This document shows positions 1-12,254 of a stretch of 64,000 nucleotides of DNA, piece by piece. This DNA comes from Epiperipatus broadwayi. Its lineage: Eukaryota > Onychophora > Udeonychophora > Euonychophora > Peripatidae. The notes under the pieces are model-generated. The model saw only the letters and a list, made by a program, of their open reading frames with translations, was not told the DNA's origin and did no database searches. How positions within the stretch are numbered: the stretch's first letter is position 1; each line of letters opens with the position of its first letter. The stretch is from positions 942,580 through 1,006,579 of the forward strand of contig JAQFVV010006215.1 in the NCBI GenBank assembly GCA_028023455.1, written 5' to 3'. The position numbers and the translations under genes were made by a program.

Positions 1-2090
1 TAGATGTACCATAATATACAATATGGGATTAAAGATATTAATTTTCTGAAGAATTATTAGTAATTTATTAACAGAAGCAAAGTCAGATATCAAAATGATA
101 TCCAATTGCACAGCAAATGGGGCCAACTACCAACCTTGATTACATCAATGACTATTTTAAGAAAACTATCTGCAGCTGAAATAAATGAACTTTTTATTGT
201 AAACTGGAATTGGAAGATGGTTGATAGGATAATGTGCTATATTTTGTACTTTATTTAAAGATTCTATTATTTTGATTAGAAGAGGAATGTTTTTAAAAAA
301 TCATGGTTTGTGAATATTATAAATATTATGAATTTGTTTGGAGAGATGATCAATGGAGATTTTAATGATAGGACAGTAAATAAATATTATTGTTATAGTA
401 AGAACTTTGGGACAGAATTAATACCAGGGTATATGCTGTCTGGCATAGAAGCTATTTTAATAGTGATTTTTGTTTGAAAATAGTGTAATCTATCTCACCA
501 TAACCTAATGTAAAGATAAAATCGGAAATTAAAAATTTGTAATTTAGATTTAAAGAGAAAGAATTATGAGATACCATGTTGCTCTAGTTATGTAACTTGC
601 ATCAATACATAAATGGATAAAAGGGTGAGCTTTAAAGGTTTATTGCTAAGAGTCCATTGAATTTAACCTTTAAATCAGTTGTAAGGGTCAGTCAGATGAA
701 TTTTGTATCTCTTATTAATAAATACTCAGTGAGGAATGAGTTCGATTTTACACATATACCTCCTGACTAAAAAAATGGTGTTTACAAATGATGTATTTTA
801 TGGGATGGTTTTTGTATTTAAAGTCTTTAATATACTGGTAAGGGATTTGAATCTTACTGTATAAAAAATGACCTATTTGTTGAGGTGCTGCTGTTTTGAT
901 ATCTAGTGCAACAAAATTCGTTATTTATAAAATTTTATATTATCTAATTTATTGTATAGAAGTGAAAGTTGGATCCCCTAGTAAGGTAATATAAAATACC
1001 TAAGAAAATTTTTATTTGGCAATAAAATTCATAAAATTTAAAATATAATGGAAAATTATATATTTTTAGCCTACAGGATATAACACTACAAAGTTTATTA
1101 TTGTAAAATCGCATCTATGTTATTATCAATAGATACAAGAATTTCTTAAAAAATATTTTATGATCTATTTGAGCATTGATTTTATGGAAGAGGCATATCT
1201 TATTCCAATTATAAAGATATTTATAAATACTTTAAAGAAGTGTCATTTGACTATTTTCATTGGGAAGATATTGCTGAACATAGAATCCAGTAGAGAGCTA
1301 TAAATAAATAACATGCATAAATCTCTCACTCACAATAAAATGTTTGCTGCAGAACCATCATCAAAGTATCATATATGGACCTGGGACTACTGCATGAGGA
1401 TGTATTTATGGCCACAGATTGGCTTGATAATCATAACCAAACTCACCTCTAATGTACTATTATCATTAATTTCCTTTACTGAACAAATGTAATAAGCAAC
1501 TGGTAATAAACACATATGCAGAAAAGATAGATTTTTAAATATTCAGCTTTATTACTCCCAAGCATGCTTTTAATATATCATGTATATCATATGTATAGCT
1601 CGTAGTAATATGACTAAATCATCAAACTACTATGTGTCTTAAATGTTGAGTTATACAATCTTGCACCTTCCATAATCTTTTATAATTCAACTATAAATTA
1701 TTTCCTTTTTTTTCATATTACTATAAGCTATGAATATGATACATATGATATAGTAGCCATAATAAACTGAATATTTAATTAAAATCTATTTTTTCTGGGT
1801 GTGTGTCCACTAACAATCATTTATTATTGTTATTGTCAATAAATAGACTATTTAATGTTGATAATAACTGATATCAAATTTAATAATAAAAATAGGAAAT
1901 TCTTATATGACTGTCATCATCAACAGCCATTTGCAAAAAAAAAAAAAAATATGACTGCTCTAATTGCAAGAAATAAAAACAAACTAAAAATAGCAATACG
2001 CATATGAACAAAATGTAAAGAATATAAAGTAAAGAAAATACAGCTTAAAGTACATACAAAGATATGGGTATAAATGGATATATATATATA
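1..2090. other. AT-rich non-genic DNA
   Basis: No open reading frame of note, no RNA gene and no clear repeat was recognised. There is a short A-run near 1,936 and a (TA)n run near 2,078. Old, decayed repeats could be hidden here. Confidence 0.5.
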
Positions 2091-2094
2091 CATT

Positions 2095-2475
2095 TAAGCT
2101 AGATGTAATTATTGAGTTTGAACCCAGACTTTCAAGTTCCCTTTTGTCATTCACTCCATCTTATACAATCAATATACCTGACCACATGCATGGTAAAAAG
2201 ATAAATAAGATCTCCAATGTAAGTATTTTGTGCTGAATCAGCACTCATCAGGTGGTGCTATTTTAATATAAACCAAGCACTGATTATATATATGTATGGG
2301 AGATGATGATCTGGACCAATTGATGAGTGCTGGTTCAGAACAAAATACATATATTGGAGATCATTCATCTTTTTCACATGTATATGTTTATGCATATTGT
2401 TTGTATAAGATGGACTGGGTGACAAAAGGGAACTTACAAAAGTATATTTGTAAGATGCAATTATTTTTCTTTTAT
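2095..2475. repeat. S1 SINE-like repeat, inverted copies (foldback)
   Basis: The left half (2,100-2,250) reads as the S1 repeat in minus orientation: a GTTTGAACCC T-arm-like motif, then an ACTTTCAAG segment, then an AAAGATAAAT segment. The right half (2,300-2,470) reads the same repeat in plus orientation (GAGTGCTGGTTCAG, then GGAGATCAT). The two halves pair as a palindrome around about 2,250-2,290. S1 occurs about ten times in the window. The short reading frames in this stretch are by-products of the repeat. Confidence 0.7.
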
Positions 2476-2479
2476 CCGC

Positions 2480-4695
2480 TAAAGATTGCAAATCTGTTGC
2501 AACTATAAGAATATTTTTAAATTAAAAAAAAATATTATTGGTAAAAGGTGGCATATATTTTTGGGATATGCACAATAAAATAACATAAAGTGGTAAAATA
2601 TACCAAATTTTTATTATTGATGTTATTTATATGATTTAAAGTTTAAATTATATTTATATATCATTCAGCCTGTGGTCTTTTAAAAAAGCTGGTAAATGAA
2701 GGATTTCTTTTCTCTACTGGCTGCCATATACAATGTTATACATTGGGCTATTATACATAACACTTTCTACTCACTAAGTTATCAAATATATCCACTCATT
2801 TGTTCCATAAGGTTGTGTCATATGCAGCAACACATATTACTTGCTCTTAACTAAGCTGTGAAATATATACTTGCTCATTTTACTTTGAAGACTGTATTAT
2901 GTAACAACATGTGGTATTCAGTAAAGTAAAGAATATCATATTTCACATTTAAAATATTGGCTTTCCATAGAACTATTATATCTATAATAGTGCTAACACT
3001 ATTTGCTTACACTCTTTATAACAAAAAAAAATTCTACATTTTAAATGGCAATATTTGATGGTAAAAATCAAGTAACCTCTTGCTACACATGTTTCTACAT
3101 CAATCAAATCTGATATCATCAGCAGCTCAGAAAGTCAGTTGAGACTTCAGTAAATGCAGTAACTCTATTTAATTTAAATAGAGTAACAATGGGAAACATG
3201 ATCTTAAAGCTTGAACTAAACATAGTGGTAATTTAACTAAAGTCTTCTTTGTGTTAGCTTAATATTATTAAATATGGAAAGCCTTTAAACAAATATTTTA
3301 AAATAAGTTTTGTGCCAGTTCCAGTTAAGATCACTTTCTTTTACATTTGAAGACTTTTGAATAGAGATGTATGTACAGCCATAATGAAGCTATATATTAT
3401 ATATGCTTCATGTCCATAAATTAAAAATCATGAAGAAATTTTAAATTTAAAAGATTTTATTTAAATAATTTTAATAAAGTTATATAGATATTTTATATGC
3501 ACAGATAAATGTAACAGTATAATTAATTATAAAGCTATGTTAAATCAGTTTAGAACAAAATATTTTCTGAAAGTTATAAAAGTTGATTAATACTAAATTT
3601 AGTCTAAAAGAATGTTAAAAACAAAAGGTGTTTTTGAAAAGTGGAAATGACATTCATAGAAAATTAATTAAAAGGCTTGTAAACAGATCAATCAATTAAC
3701 TCCTTAAGAAGATAGATATCTGATGTAATGTAATTAAAAACAGACTGCTATTCCACACCAAAGATAAAAATTTGCAAATAAGGTATTGTGCAAATAAACT
3801 GCAGGACCACAGCAGATTCTCTGGAGTTATCTATAGCCAATAGATCAAAGAATTCAAAAGATAAGCAATGAATTCGAATTTTACAGATAAGCTAAACTTC
3901 AGAGAATGTAAATAGTGCTTACAATTTATTCAGAAGGTTTTTTTTTTCATTATTCAGCTGCTATTCTGTGATTCTATTCAATTAATCTGTGATATTCTTC
4001 TTCTGTTATTACAGCTGTTGCTCTATTATTCTGCCACATGCTTTAGTTACTCTGTTATTCTCAGTCCGAACTTATTAGTTATATGTTTTAGAGAAGCCAT
4101 TGACTGCTTCATTCTATCCAGCTGGCATTTTAAGTTTAGGCTTTGTAGATGTTAGAATTCTTCATAGTGTGGTATCACTGTTCTGATATTATACTGATTG
4201 CAGATTTTATTTAATTTGTCTGCTATTCCTGGTATGTATGGATACACTACAGTACCCATAATTGTTTTTTCCTTTGGTCTTTTTTGTTGTCTAAAATTTT
4301 CTTAATGGCAGCTGATGCATAACATTCTTTATGAGAGTTTGTTCTATATAGATCTTTTCTTTTTCAAAATCACTGTTTCTGAGCAAACTTCTTTTGCTCC
4401 ATTTCATAGTGATATAATTCCCATGTTTTGTACTCCTGGTATAATTGAATATGTATGCTAAGAACTTATAAGTGTGTGCTAGTTTTTCTATAAACCATTG
4501 TTTTAACTTTGCCATGAGGAAGACTTGTCACAAGAACATCTAAAAATGCCAATGTTTGTTTTTGTTCTGATTCTATTGTGAATTTAACTGAAGGAGATTA
4601 TGTTGTTGATGTGTTTCCAGAAAGTTTGTATTAGTGTTTCATCAACATGACAAAGTCAAACTTTAGGCAGAATAATCTCTATGGCTATGGTTTCA
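2480..4695. other. AT-rich non-genic DNA
   Basis: No gene or confident mobile element seen. The pyrimidine-rich stretch around 3,950-4,300 (TTCTGTTATT-like words) is low complexity. A 74-codon minus-strand frame at 4,291-4,515 has no recognisable domain and is not called. Confidence 0.5.
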
Positions 4696-4699
4696 AGTT

Positions 4700-5060
4700 C
4701 TTCCATGTAAATATTAAAGGTTTGTCATGATGGCATTTTAGTATTAATTATTTGTTGGATTATTTCCATCATCTAATACTAAAAATCTTTAGAAAAATTT
4801 TAAACTTTTTAAACACATTCCCCACGATGTTTAAATGATATTATTCTCCTCTATTCTTTAGGTGTTGCTGGCCTAATCAGTATTTGTATTATCATAAGAA
4901 TTTAAAGGTCCAGGTTTGATTCCTATGTAAAAAATATTGCTAATCAGACCAGCAACATCTGGAGAGATGAGAATAATAACACTCAGAATGTTGTGTTGGA
5001 TGTATTTAGAAAGATTAAATAAAGTTTAAAATTTTTCTAAAGACAGTTGCTTCTTACACT
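4700..5060. repeat. S2 tRNA-derived SINE, inverted duplicate
   Basis: The arm at about 4,740-4,880 (TTTCCATCATCTAATACT..., then GGTGTTGCTGGCC) is the reverse complement of the arm at about 4,945-5,045 (GACCAGCAACATCTGGAG..., ending TTTTTCTAAAGAC). The loop near 4,905-4,930 holds a B-box-like GGTTTGATTCC. The same repeat occurs at 7.7, 22.0 and 47.8 kb, where the tRNA-like head is clearer. Confidence 0.75.
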
Positions 5061-5141
5061 GTCTATATTTCCATCTCATTGATAAAAAATACTATAACAT
5101 AAAAGTAATAATAATTACTTTCAATTTTTTGGTTTTATTAG

Positions 5142-5478
5142 TATAATGAAAGGTAAAGCTCTCCATACAATAGTGATACTCAGTGCAAGACAGAGTAATC
5201 AATGAATGCAAGAAGGTTTGTGCATAAAATCCCTACATAGTGCCTACTCATCCAATATTCCCAGACTAGTTTCTAGGTTGTGGCTTTCATTAGTGAGAAG
5301 CCTTGGATCTGAGAGCATTACACTTAGTTAGGGATTTTATGCACAAACCTTAAATCCATTGATTACACTAGATTGCACTGAGTGGCACTATTGTATGGAG
5401 AGTTTTGCCTCTGTTTAAACAGCTTGAGAAAGCATAAGAAATAATGATCATGTGATATTTGTGGTTTAATATAATGAA
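5142..5478. mobile_element. Hairpin retroposon H, long form, with TSD
   Basis: Inverted arms: 5,152-5,215 (AGCTCTCCATACAATAGTG...) pair with 5,350-5,409 (...GGCACTATTGTATGGAGAG). A loop of about 130 bp carries CCAGACTAGTTTCTAGGTTG. The palindrome is followed by the family tail AGCATAAGAAATAATGATCATGTGAT. A TATAATGAA duplication at 5,142-5,150 and 5,470-5,478 flanks the unit. There is no reading frame and no obvious pol III box. Related copies lie at 19.46, 54.76, 57.20 and 63.30 kb. Confidence 0.7.
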
Positions 5479-5855
5479 CGGTATTGTACTATGAAGATAA
5501 GATTTTTACTATTTTATATAGCTCACTTAAAGAATGAGAGTTGTTCAAAATATGTGGTGAGAGAAAATGATCTAGTTTTAGTCTAGTGGATAGTTGCAAA
5601 ATCCTGACTATTTTTGATCTGAAAAGAATTCAAGAGTTCATTCAGCCAATCTCAAGTCTCAAGTTAGAATCATAGAACAATAATGTTCTAACCATTATCC
5701 TATTGGCAGACTTTTACAGTATTTTCTGCATTCATATAAATTTTTAATCATAAACTGCTCCTTAATTAATTTTAAAAAAAAACAATTCTCAAGAACATGT
5801 TAGCTAGATTAAACTAATTAGTTTAAAAGTCTCATATTTTATTATATTAGTTATA

Positions 5856-6475
5856 TTTTATACCAGTGGGGCACAACCTTTTTACACATGTGATGCCCAT
5901 ACTCAGATTGAAGTTTTATGCAACCCATTACTATCCTATTATAAGACTATAAAGATAATAATAATAAAAGTCATTTTATCACATACAAATATATCTTTAT
6001 ATTATATTTCAGTATATACTATATGATATAAGATCTTTGTAAAACTGCATATTAACAAAAATGTGTAATAATAATTGATTCTTAGTAGATCTGTTGATTT
6101 GTAGCAATTATAATTTTTTTAGTGTTTTAGAAAATTTAAAGTCTAGTACCATATATCAGCACTAGGAGGATACTAGTAGAAACAACACTCTGAGAGTGAA
6201 TAAGAGAAATGAGTGCAATATAAGCAAAGTTCCATTATGATGTGCTGTTTATACAAAGTGGACTGGAATACAAAAAAAGTATTTAAGCACAAAAATAGTC
6301 AGATACAAAATAATGAGCAGTTTTCATGTATTTTTAATAGTATTTAGATTTTAGATTTTTTAATTTAAAATTTATTATTCAATATAAGAACTTCTCAAAA
6401 TTTTCATGACCCCCCAACAATTTTTCTGCAACCCTTTGAAGGATTATGGACTACAGGTTACACACTATTTTATAC
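5856..6475. mobile_element. hAT-type MITE (604 bp) with 8-bp TSD
   Basis: The element (5,864-6,467) starts CAGTGGGGCACAACC and ends GGTTACACACTA, giving imperfect terminal inverted repeats of about 15 bp of the CAGTG/CACTA kind. It is flanked on both sides by exactly TTTTATAC (5,856-5,863 and 6,468-6,475). An 8-bp target duplication with CAGTG-like ends is the hallmark of hAT DNA transposons. There is no transposase reading frame inside, so it is a non-autonomous derivative that an external hAT transposase would have had to move. The sub-terminal ATGCAACCC / CTGCAACCC words resemble those of other animal hAT MITEs. Confidence 0.8.
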
Positions 6476-7215
6476 CACAATTATAAGTGTTCAAAAAAAA
6501 TCCTCCAAATTCTCTCCTTAGTGACGATTATAAATATCAAATAAATCTTTGTCTTTTCATTTATAGATTTACTAATTTAACCAAAACTTCACCAATTCTT
6601 TACTTTATATTGGCCCACATTTATAACTTTTGCAAGATCATTTTTTCTTACTGCTCAGCTTACTACATTTTTTATCTACATGATTTTTGTATTGGCATAG
6701 AAATCTTCAGTACAGAAGATAACATTTTTATTATTCAAGTAATATATTTTCCCCATCTTTTTGCTTCAATTATTATTTTATTTCAACTATTCTATGCTAA
6801 CCATACAAACTGTTATATTCTACATATCAAATCATAACCAAATTTCTGTGGTAATTTTCTATTTTACCAATTTCTTTATAATTCCTTCTGTCTAGTCTTA
6901 CCTGTGTCAAATTATCATTCACTGTATTTCTATACTATTTATCTTGTTTTATTTTTTCTCTTCACCAACCAAAGTATTTTTTTTTACTTTTCTTATAGTG
7001 AACTATCTATAGCACAGCTGATTTTATTTTTCTCTATATGTGAATTTATTTTGGCATTCATCATTTTACAATTCAAACATATATTTTGGCTCAATGTATT
7101 CTACAATCTTAAAAATTAATCGTAATTCTATCATTAGTAAATTGTGATCAATGTTTATAGCATTTTCAGAATTTGCGCTTATTACTTCTAATATTATTTG
7201 TAAAAATACTGTGAA
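6476..7215. other. AT-rich non-genic DNA
   Basis: Two open stretches (6,487-6,837 and 6,904-7,119, plus strand) are rich in Phe, Ile, Tyr and Leu, as expected from T-rich DNA. Neither shows a domain, so they are not called as genes. Confidence 0.5.
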
Positions 7216-7220
7216 TTACT

Positions 7221-7292
7221 TTGTAGCAGGCAGTTGGTTGCAGACGGTTGTTACGGGTTTGCATCCCGGCAGATGCTATGACATAGGAAAAA
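7221..7292 (+). mobile_element. tRNA-like SINE, 5'-truncated
   Basis: The segment GCAGTTGGTTGCAGACGG...ACGGGTTTGCATCCCGGC...GATGCTATGACATAGG, followed by an A-rich tail, matches the 3' two thirds of the element at 8,635-8,739. A B-box-like GGGTTTGCATCCC is present and the A box is missing. Confidence 0.65.
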
Positions 7293-7674
7293 GAAAATCT
7301 TAATATTAAATGATTGTCCATATTAACACATGATGTTCTCAAAACTTTTTGTATTGTGTACTCTTTACAAAAATAAGCCAATAGTGAAATTGTCAACCTT
7401 TGAAATCAGATAGAAATTCAATAAATGAATTTGCAAAGGATATAAAGTTAGAAATTTAATTAGGGAGGGGAAGTAAAACTGTTATAAACATAACTGAGTT
7501 CTTTACAGTTGATATAAACTTCTCTAAATGAATACAACAGCAGTTAACATTTAAATGACCAAGGAATTCTTTCATGATAATACATCCATTTGTTCAGGCT
7601 GATTCTCATTTATAAAAACATGTGCTTCCATTTTTCAGCCTTTCTGAATAATGCATAGTTCCAAGAGCTGAAAA

Positions 7675-8194
7675 CTAATATGAAAGTGTATTTGTCTGAA
7701 GGTTTATAATGATGGTATATTATTAGATGTGATACGTTGGACTATTCCCATCATCTATGAGTGAATGTTGAATGTATAGAAAATTTTAAACTTTCCAAAT
7801 ACAAACAACTTATTAGCAATAACACATAAATAGACAACACAGGTTAGTAATTACACATTTCAAATAGTATTATTCTCCACTCTTCTTCAGGTGTTGCTGG
7901 CCTATATGCACAGTGACAATGTTCACTTAGAAGTTGAACTCGCACCTTTAAATTCGATATTCAAGAATCTAAAGATGTGAGTTCAACTTCTAAGTGAATA
8001 TTGTCACTGTGCATATAGCCAACAACACCTGAAAAAGTGTGTTACTAGCCTGTGTTGTCCCTTTGATTACTAACAAGTTGTTTGTATTTGGAAAAGTTTA
8101 AATAAAGTTTAAAATTTTCTATACATTCAACATTCACTCATAGATAGATGATAAAAATAGTCCAACATATCACATCTAATATGAAAGTGTACTT
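7675..8194 (-). mobile_element. S2 SINE inverted dimer inserted as one unit
   Basis: A near-perfect palindrome: left arm about 7,721-7,935, right arm about 7,975-8,175, with the loop around 7,945-7,970 (tRNA-part words such as TTCAAGAATCTAAAG). Both arms carry the S2 body (GTGTTGCTGGCC, TTTGGAAA, TAAAGTTTAAAATTTTCTA). CTAATATGAAAGTGTA plus T's occurs at 7,675-7,693 and again at 8,176-8,194, flanking the whole structure. The family tail AAGGTTTATAATGATGG is retained only on the left, so the 3' end of the inserted strand points to lower coordinates. Confidence 0.8.
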
Positions 8195-8199
8195 TTTTA

Positions 8200-8615
8200 A
8201 TTTGACAATTTAAAAAAAACACCTGTACATTTTAGACTGCCCTCTTTATTTATATTATTATAAAACATTGCAGTGTCTGTGATAAATATATCCATGATTG
8301 TTCATGATAATGCTTACAATGTCCTAATCTGTTAAATTTATCAATTTGACAGTTTAATAATTTATCATACACACACAGGCATGTAAAGCTGAGTTTTATT
8401 AATTTTCAGAAAGCTTAATAATTTTTGAAGAATATTTTTTTCCAAAATTTGTTATTTCTCTGATTAATGTTACTAAAAAGGTATAAACATGTTGGCAAAC
8501 ACCTACTTTTATTAAACTAAACTTAGGTAACTTTTTTAAAACTATTTAAATTGATATGCTTTTAATTATAAGATTATTTGCCATATTGTAAGTGAACCAT
8601 TGTTTATTTATTTTC
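8200..8615. other. AT-rich non-genic DNA
   Basis: Nothing recognisable. It holds short (CA)n and homopolymer tracts only. Confidence 0.5.
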
Positions 8616-8758
8616 TGACTCTAATGAAGATTTTTTTTTCTCATATGTCATAGTATCGGCCGGGACGTGAACCCACAACTGTCTGCAACCAACTACTTGC
8701 TTGCAAGGCGACTGCGATGACCTCTCGGCTAACAACGATTGACTCTAATGAAGATTTT
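8616..8758 (-). mobile_element. tRNA-like SINE with 19-bp TSD
   Basis: On the minus strand the body reads TTAGCCGAGAGGTCATCG (A-box region), CGCCTTGCAAGC (anticodon-loop-like), then TGGGTTCACGTCCCGGCC (B box and T-arm-like). It ends GATACTATGACATATGAG with an A-run. TGACTCTAATGAAGATTTT is repeated at 8,616-8,634 and 8,740-8,758. The tail plus long TSD indicate LINE-driven target-primed insertion. It is a pseudo-tRNA, not a working tRNA gene. Confidence 0.8.
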
Positions 8759-8759
8759 C

Positions 8760-9540
8760 TCCATCATTATGTAAGAAAGGTTAACTAATATCCAATTATG
8801 TATAGCAGATAAATTAACTATTAATTAGCTTTTTAATTGGTGAGTTTCCTCACTGCTTGGTTGTTCTCTGAATACATTCTTTGGAATCAAAAACATTGTA
8901 TTTCCATTATGCTAGACTTATCTACATTGCTTCAAATTCCAAAATTGGTGAGTGCTCTAAATGTAGACTCTTTCTTATTTGCCAAACTGCTTTTACAATG
9001 CTGATATCTCATTTAAAACATATATCAATACATCGCAATATAATCATTATTTATTAAAGATCAAATTATTTATTCAAAAGATAGCAATTTCTATATAGAT
9101 TTTCAATGGAATAAAGTAAAAAAAGAATTAGTAGTATGAAATTATGTTTGACCTGCTCAAATGTCACATGATATCCCAAGCAATGAATCACCTGATTCTT
9201 TGCTTATTAAATATGTTTTAAAGCAGTGTTTTAACAAAGATTGGATACTAATATTATTGTCAATGATCTCTTCTTATCTATTTCTCAGTGAATTCTTTAA
9301 ATTTTTCAGCAATCAGAGTAAGATAAGTTTCAGACGCTAAAAATTAAATAGATAATTTCCTTATTAATCAAGTTTAGCATAAAGAAATAGAAAAACTAAC
9401 TATCAACAGTTTATAATCAATTTTCAGATGCCAATATAGGATTCTATGCTTTTAACTCCAAATCATCTTTCTCCATGTTCTGATCTGAATAATTATTAAT
9501 TCTCTTATTCTTCTCTTTCACTTTCTTTGCATATCTTCAT
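8760..9540. other. AT-rich non-genic DNA
   Basis: No gene, repeat or RNA gene recognised. Confidence 0.5.
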
Positions 9541-9544
9541 ATAA

Positions 9545-9828
9545 TCATATATATATATTGCTTATAACACTTCTTTCATATACACTTCAATGCAAACAAA
9601 TTTTCTTAAAAACTTCTTTATTTTCCTTACAGTTTCGAATGTCCAGCAGTCTTCATCAGAGCTCTAATCTTCGTTTTTGCTTTAATTTAAAAAGCAGAGA
9701 AGAAGATTAGAGCTCTGATGAAGACTGCTGGACAGTCAAAACTGTAAGAAAAATAAAGAAGTTTTTAAGAAAATTTGTTTGCATTGTATATGAAAGAAGT
9801 GTTATAAGTAATATATATATAATTATTA
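9545..9828. mobile_element. Foldback / MITE-like palindrome
   Basis: The left arm 9,547-9,680 (ATATATATTGCTTATAACAC ... GAGCTCTAATCTTC) pairs with the right arm 9,700-9,825 (GAAGATTAGAGCTCTGATG ... GTTATAAGTAATATATAT). The arms are about 125 bp and nearly identical, with a loop of about 25 bp. There is no coding capacity. The arms end in (TA)n, so a TA target duplication cannot be told from the element itself. Confidence 0.75.
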
Positions 9829-10004
9829 ATTACAGTAATAAAGAATAAACACATTGGTAGTGATACTATTGAAAAGGCATTCTACAAAACTTATTGAATA
9901 ACTATAGGTGCTAATACATTGCAGTGATTAATATAGATACATATTAATCATTTTAGACAAGTAAGACAAGCTAAATATTTGTTAAAATACAATTGTCCAA
10001 CATA

Positions 10005-10152
10005 TTTTTTACTAGACTGTAATTTGAATACAGTTATAATGTATATACTGAACTTTAGATGCAATTAGAGGGAATTTCAACACAGATTTTCAATTCCTTT
10101 CTAATTACATCTAAAGTTTAGTATATACATTATAATTGTATTCAAATGTTAT
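10005..10152. repeat. Palindrome made of S1 terminal sequence
   Basis: ACAGTTATAATGTATATACTGAACTTTAGATGCAATTAG and its reverse complement surround a short loop near 10,075-10,090. The loop-proximal part (AGAGGGAATTTCAACACAGA) is the terminal T-arm-like part of S1. It abuts the S1 copy that starts about 20 bp further on. Confidence 0.65.
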
Positions 10153-10169
10153 AAAATCAACATGAACTC

Positions 10170-10600
10170 TGTCCATCCCTTTTTTGTGTATTTAAATGGG
10201 AATATTAAGGTATTATATGTGGGGGGTCAGAAAGATTTAAAGTCAACATGGGTATGACAACAATATTAGCATCAACAAGGGATTTGAGGCGCCCACCATC
10301 AGATTTTCAATTATAAGAATGGCTGAAGAGTTGGAGGATGGAGAAAATTGAATTCTGTCCACTAAAGTTTGAATATCTTTTAAATTTAATATAAACTGAG
10401 CACTGATTATGTGTGTGTGTGTGGAAAATGATAATTTGAAACAACTGATAAGTGCTGCTTTAGCATGAAATATGTATATTGGAGATCATGTATCTTTTTC
10501 ACATTATGTGGCCATGTGCATCAGTTATATAAGATGGAGTGGACAGCTGAAAGGAGCTAGAAAGTCTGTCTTCAAATTCCCTCTAATTAAACTCTAATTT
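10170..10600 (+). mobile_element. S1 repeat, near full length
   Basis: Order of landmarks on the plus strand: TGGGAATATTAAGG, GGGGGGTCAGAAAG, GTCAACATGGGTATGAC, CATCAGATTTTCAATT, GGCTGAAGAGTTGGAGGATGG, GAGCACTGATTATG with a (TG)n run, AGCATGAAATATGTATATTGG, AAGATGGAGTGGACAGCTG, and CTTCAAATTCCCTCTAATT at the end. The same order recurs at 14.81-15.22 kb, so about 430 bp is the complete unit. Confidence 0.75.
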
Positions 10601-10609
10601 GTGTCCTTC

Positions 10610-12250
10610 AATTCTATAGTACTTTAGATAGTTCTTTGAGTTTTTTTAAAACTAATATTCTAGTAAATATATTTGATTCGGATCCTTAAATGTTGAAGCA
10701 GAATGAATTCAAAGCTATCCTTGAAAAATATTTAAATAATTTTTATACTAAATCAAAGGTTTGTTATTTGGGAGTTTAATAAGATCTATTAAGTATTCAA
10801 AATTTTTTGTTGATAAACTGACTTAGTTTAACTTAATACTATTAAACTTTTTACATTCACCTAAAATTGCTACTCTTTTCAGCATCACTGGTACATCAAT
10901 CACTCATATATATGGTTTTTTTTTTTTAAAAAAAAAACAAGACTTTTTCAGTAAAATTGAGTTCTGTTTGTCGGATAAAAATTAATGCAACTTTCCTTGC
11001 CAATACACAATCAGAAATTTATACTCAATAATCTACACCTATTAGATAATTTCTTTCAAATCTTATATTTACTTCACTACTGATCTCTCTCTTACTCTTG
11101 CATGGTTATGATTTAAAGGCATTTTAACACCCTGTTCTGAGTTCTCACATTTTAATGTTACTTTTGTCACATGTTTGATTTCTAAAATCTTTTAAGCTCT
11201 TCAAATACTTTAAAATCTTAATTACTCAAACCATTAATGTTTTTAACTGCCTTTTTTAGTCATAAACAGAATCCCTATTTCAATTTGTTAATCAGAATAG
11301 ACTCTAGAAATGTATCAAAATAAAAATAAAAAACCATTTTCCTGTAGCATCTCTTGGGTAAATATAGATGGTGATGAATTGTTTTAGATTTATATGTTGA
11401 TGCCCCCCACTATAATGACACAAGAATAAATTTGCTGCCAAAATAGATATATCAATAAAAACATTTAGAATTCCAATATTTAAAGATTTATAAACATAAA
11501 GATGAAATTCAGTTGAGGGTATAAAAAACTAAAGCCAAATGTGGCATTGATAGTTGATATGGTTCTAGATAATGCATATTAATTATTCAATTATATTGAC
11601 TTTGCTGTTTTGACTCAATTTTTTTTTAATCACTTTGCTTATATAATAAAAGTCTACATTGGTTCTTCAATTAATAATCTTGTACAAGAAGAAAAACTTT
11701 TCCTATTGGGATGAGAACAGGAAAAAATATTTTCTCACAATATATATATATAACTTGTTGAATTGATATTCCCACAGTAAAGGATATAAACTGATACATG
11801 CCATCCTACTTCCTAGAAAGTAGTTCACTTTACTTTTATGTTCACATAAAAATTAATATTTTATGCGAAATAATGTTACTAATAATCAATAATTATTGGT
11901 TTGCCAATGTAAAAATCAGTAAAGATTTACCACATAGTTTTGTTACAGGTCAGATTTATAGAATTAATTCTAATTTCTAAATCATTCGCAATTACAAAAA
12001 TATATATTTCTAAAAATATACAATTCTGCATTACAGTAGAATGGCCATTAAAGATATTTTATGTATGCATGTTTACTGTTTGTTAGCATCATTTCATTTT
12101 GTTGCTATGCATTAAGCTTTTTTGTTTTGGTAAAATTAAAAAAAAAAAAACCCTACTGATAAATAGATTACTGCATCCAGGGTTATTATATTGGTATGCA
12201 GTACTGCCATCTTGAATGAAACTACTGGATAATTTTAGCATCTTCAATAA
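10610..12250. other. AT-rich non-genic DNA
   Basis: A T9/A9 hairpin-like run at 10,918-10,937 and a (TA)n run near 11,740. The 60-codon frame at 11,798-11,980 has no recognisable features. Confidence 0.5.
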
Positions 12251-12254
12251 AGAA

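Noticed and set aside
6487-7119. Membrane-protein genes in two Phe/Ile/Tyr-rich frames
   Set aside because: T-rich DNA gives such frames by chance. There are no motifs, no splice or start context, and an adjacent MITE.
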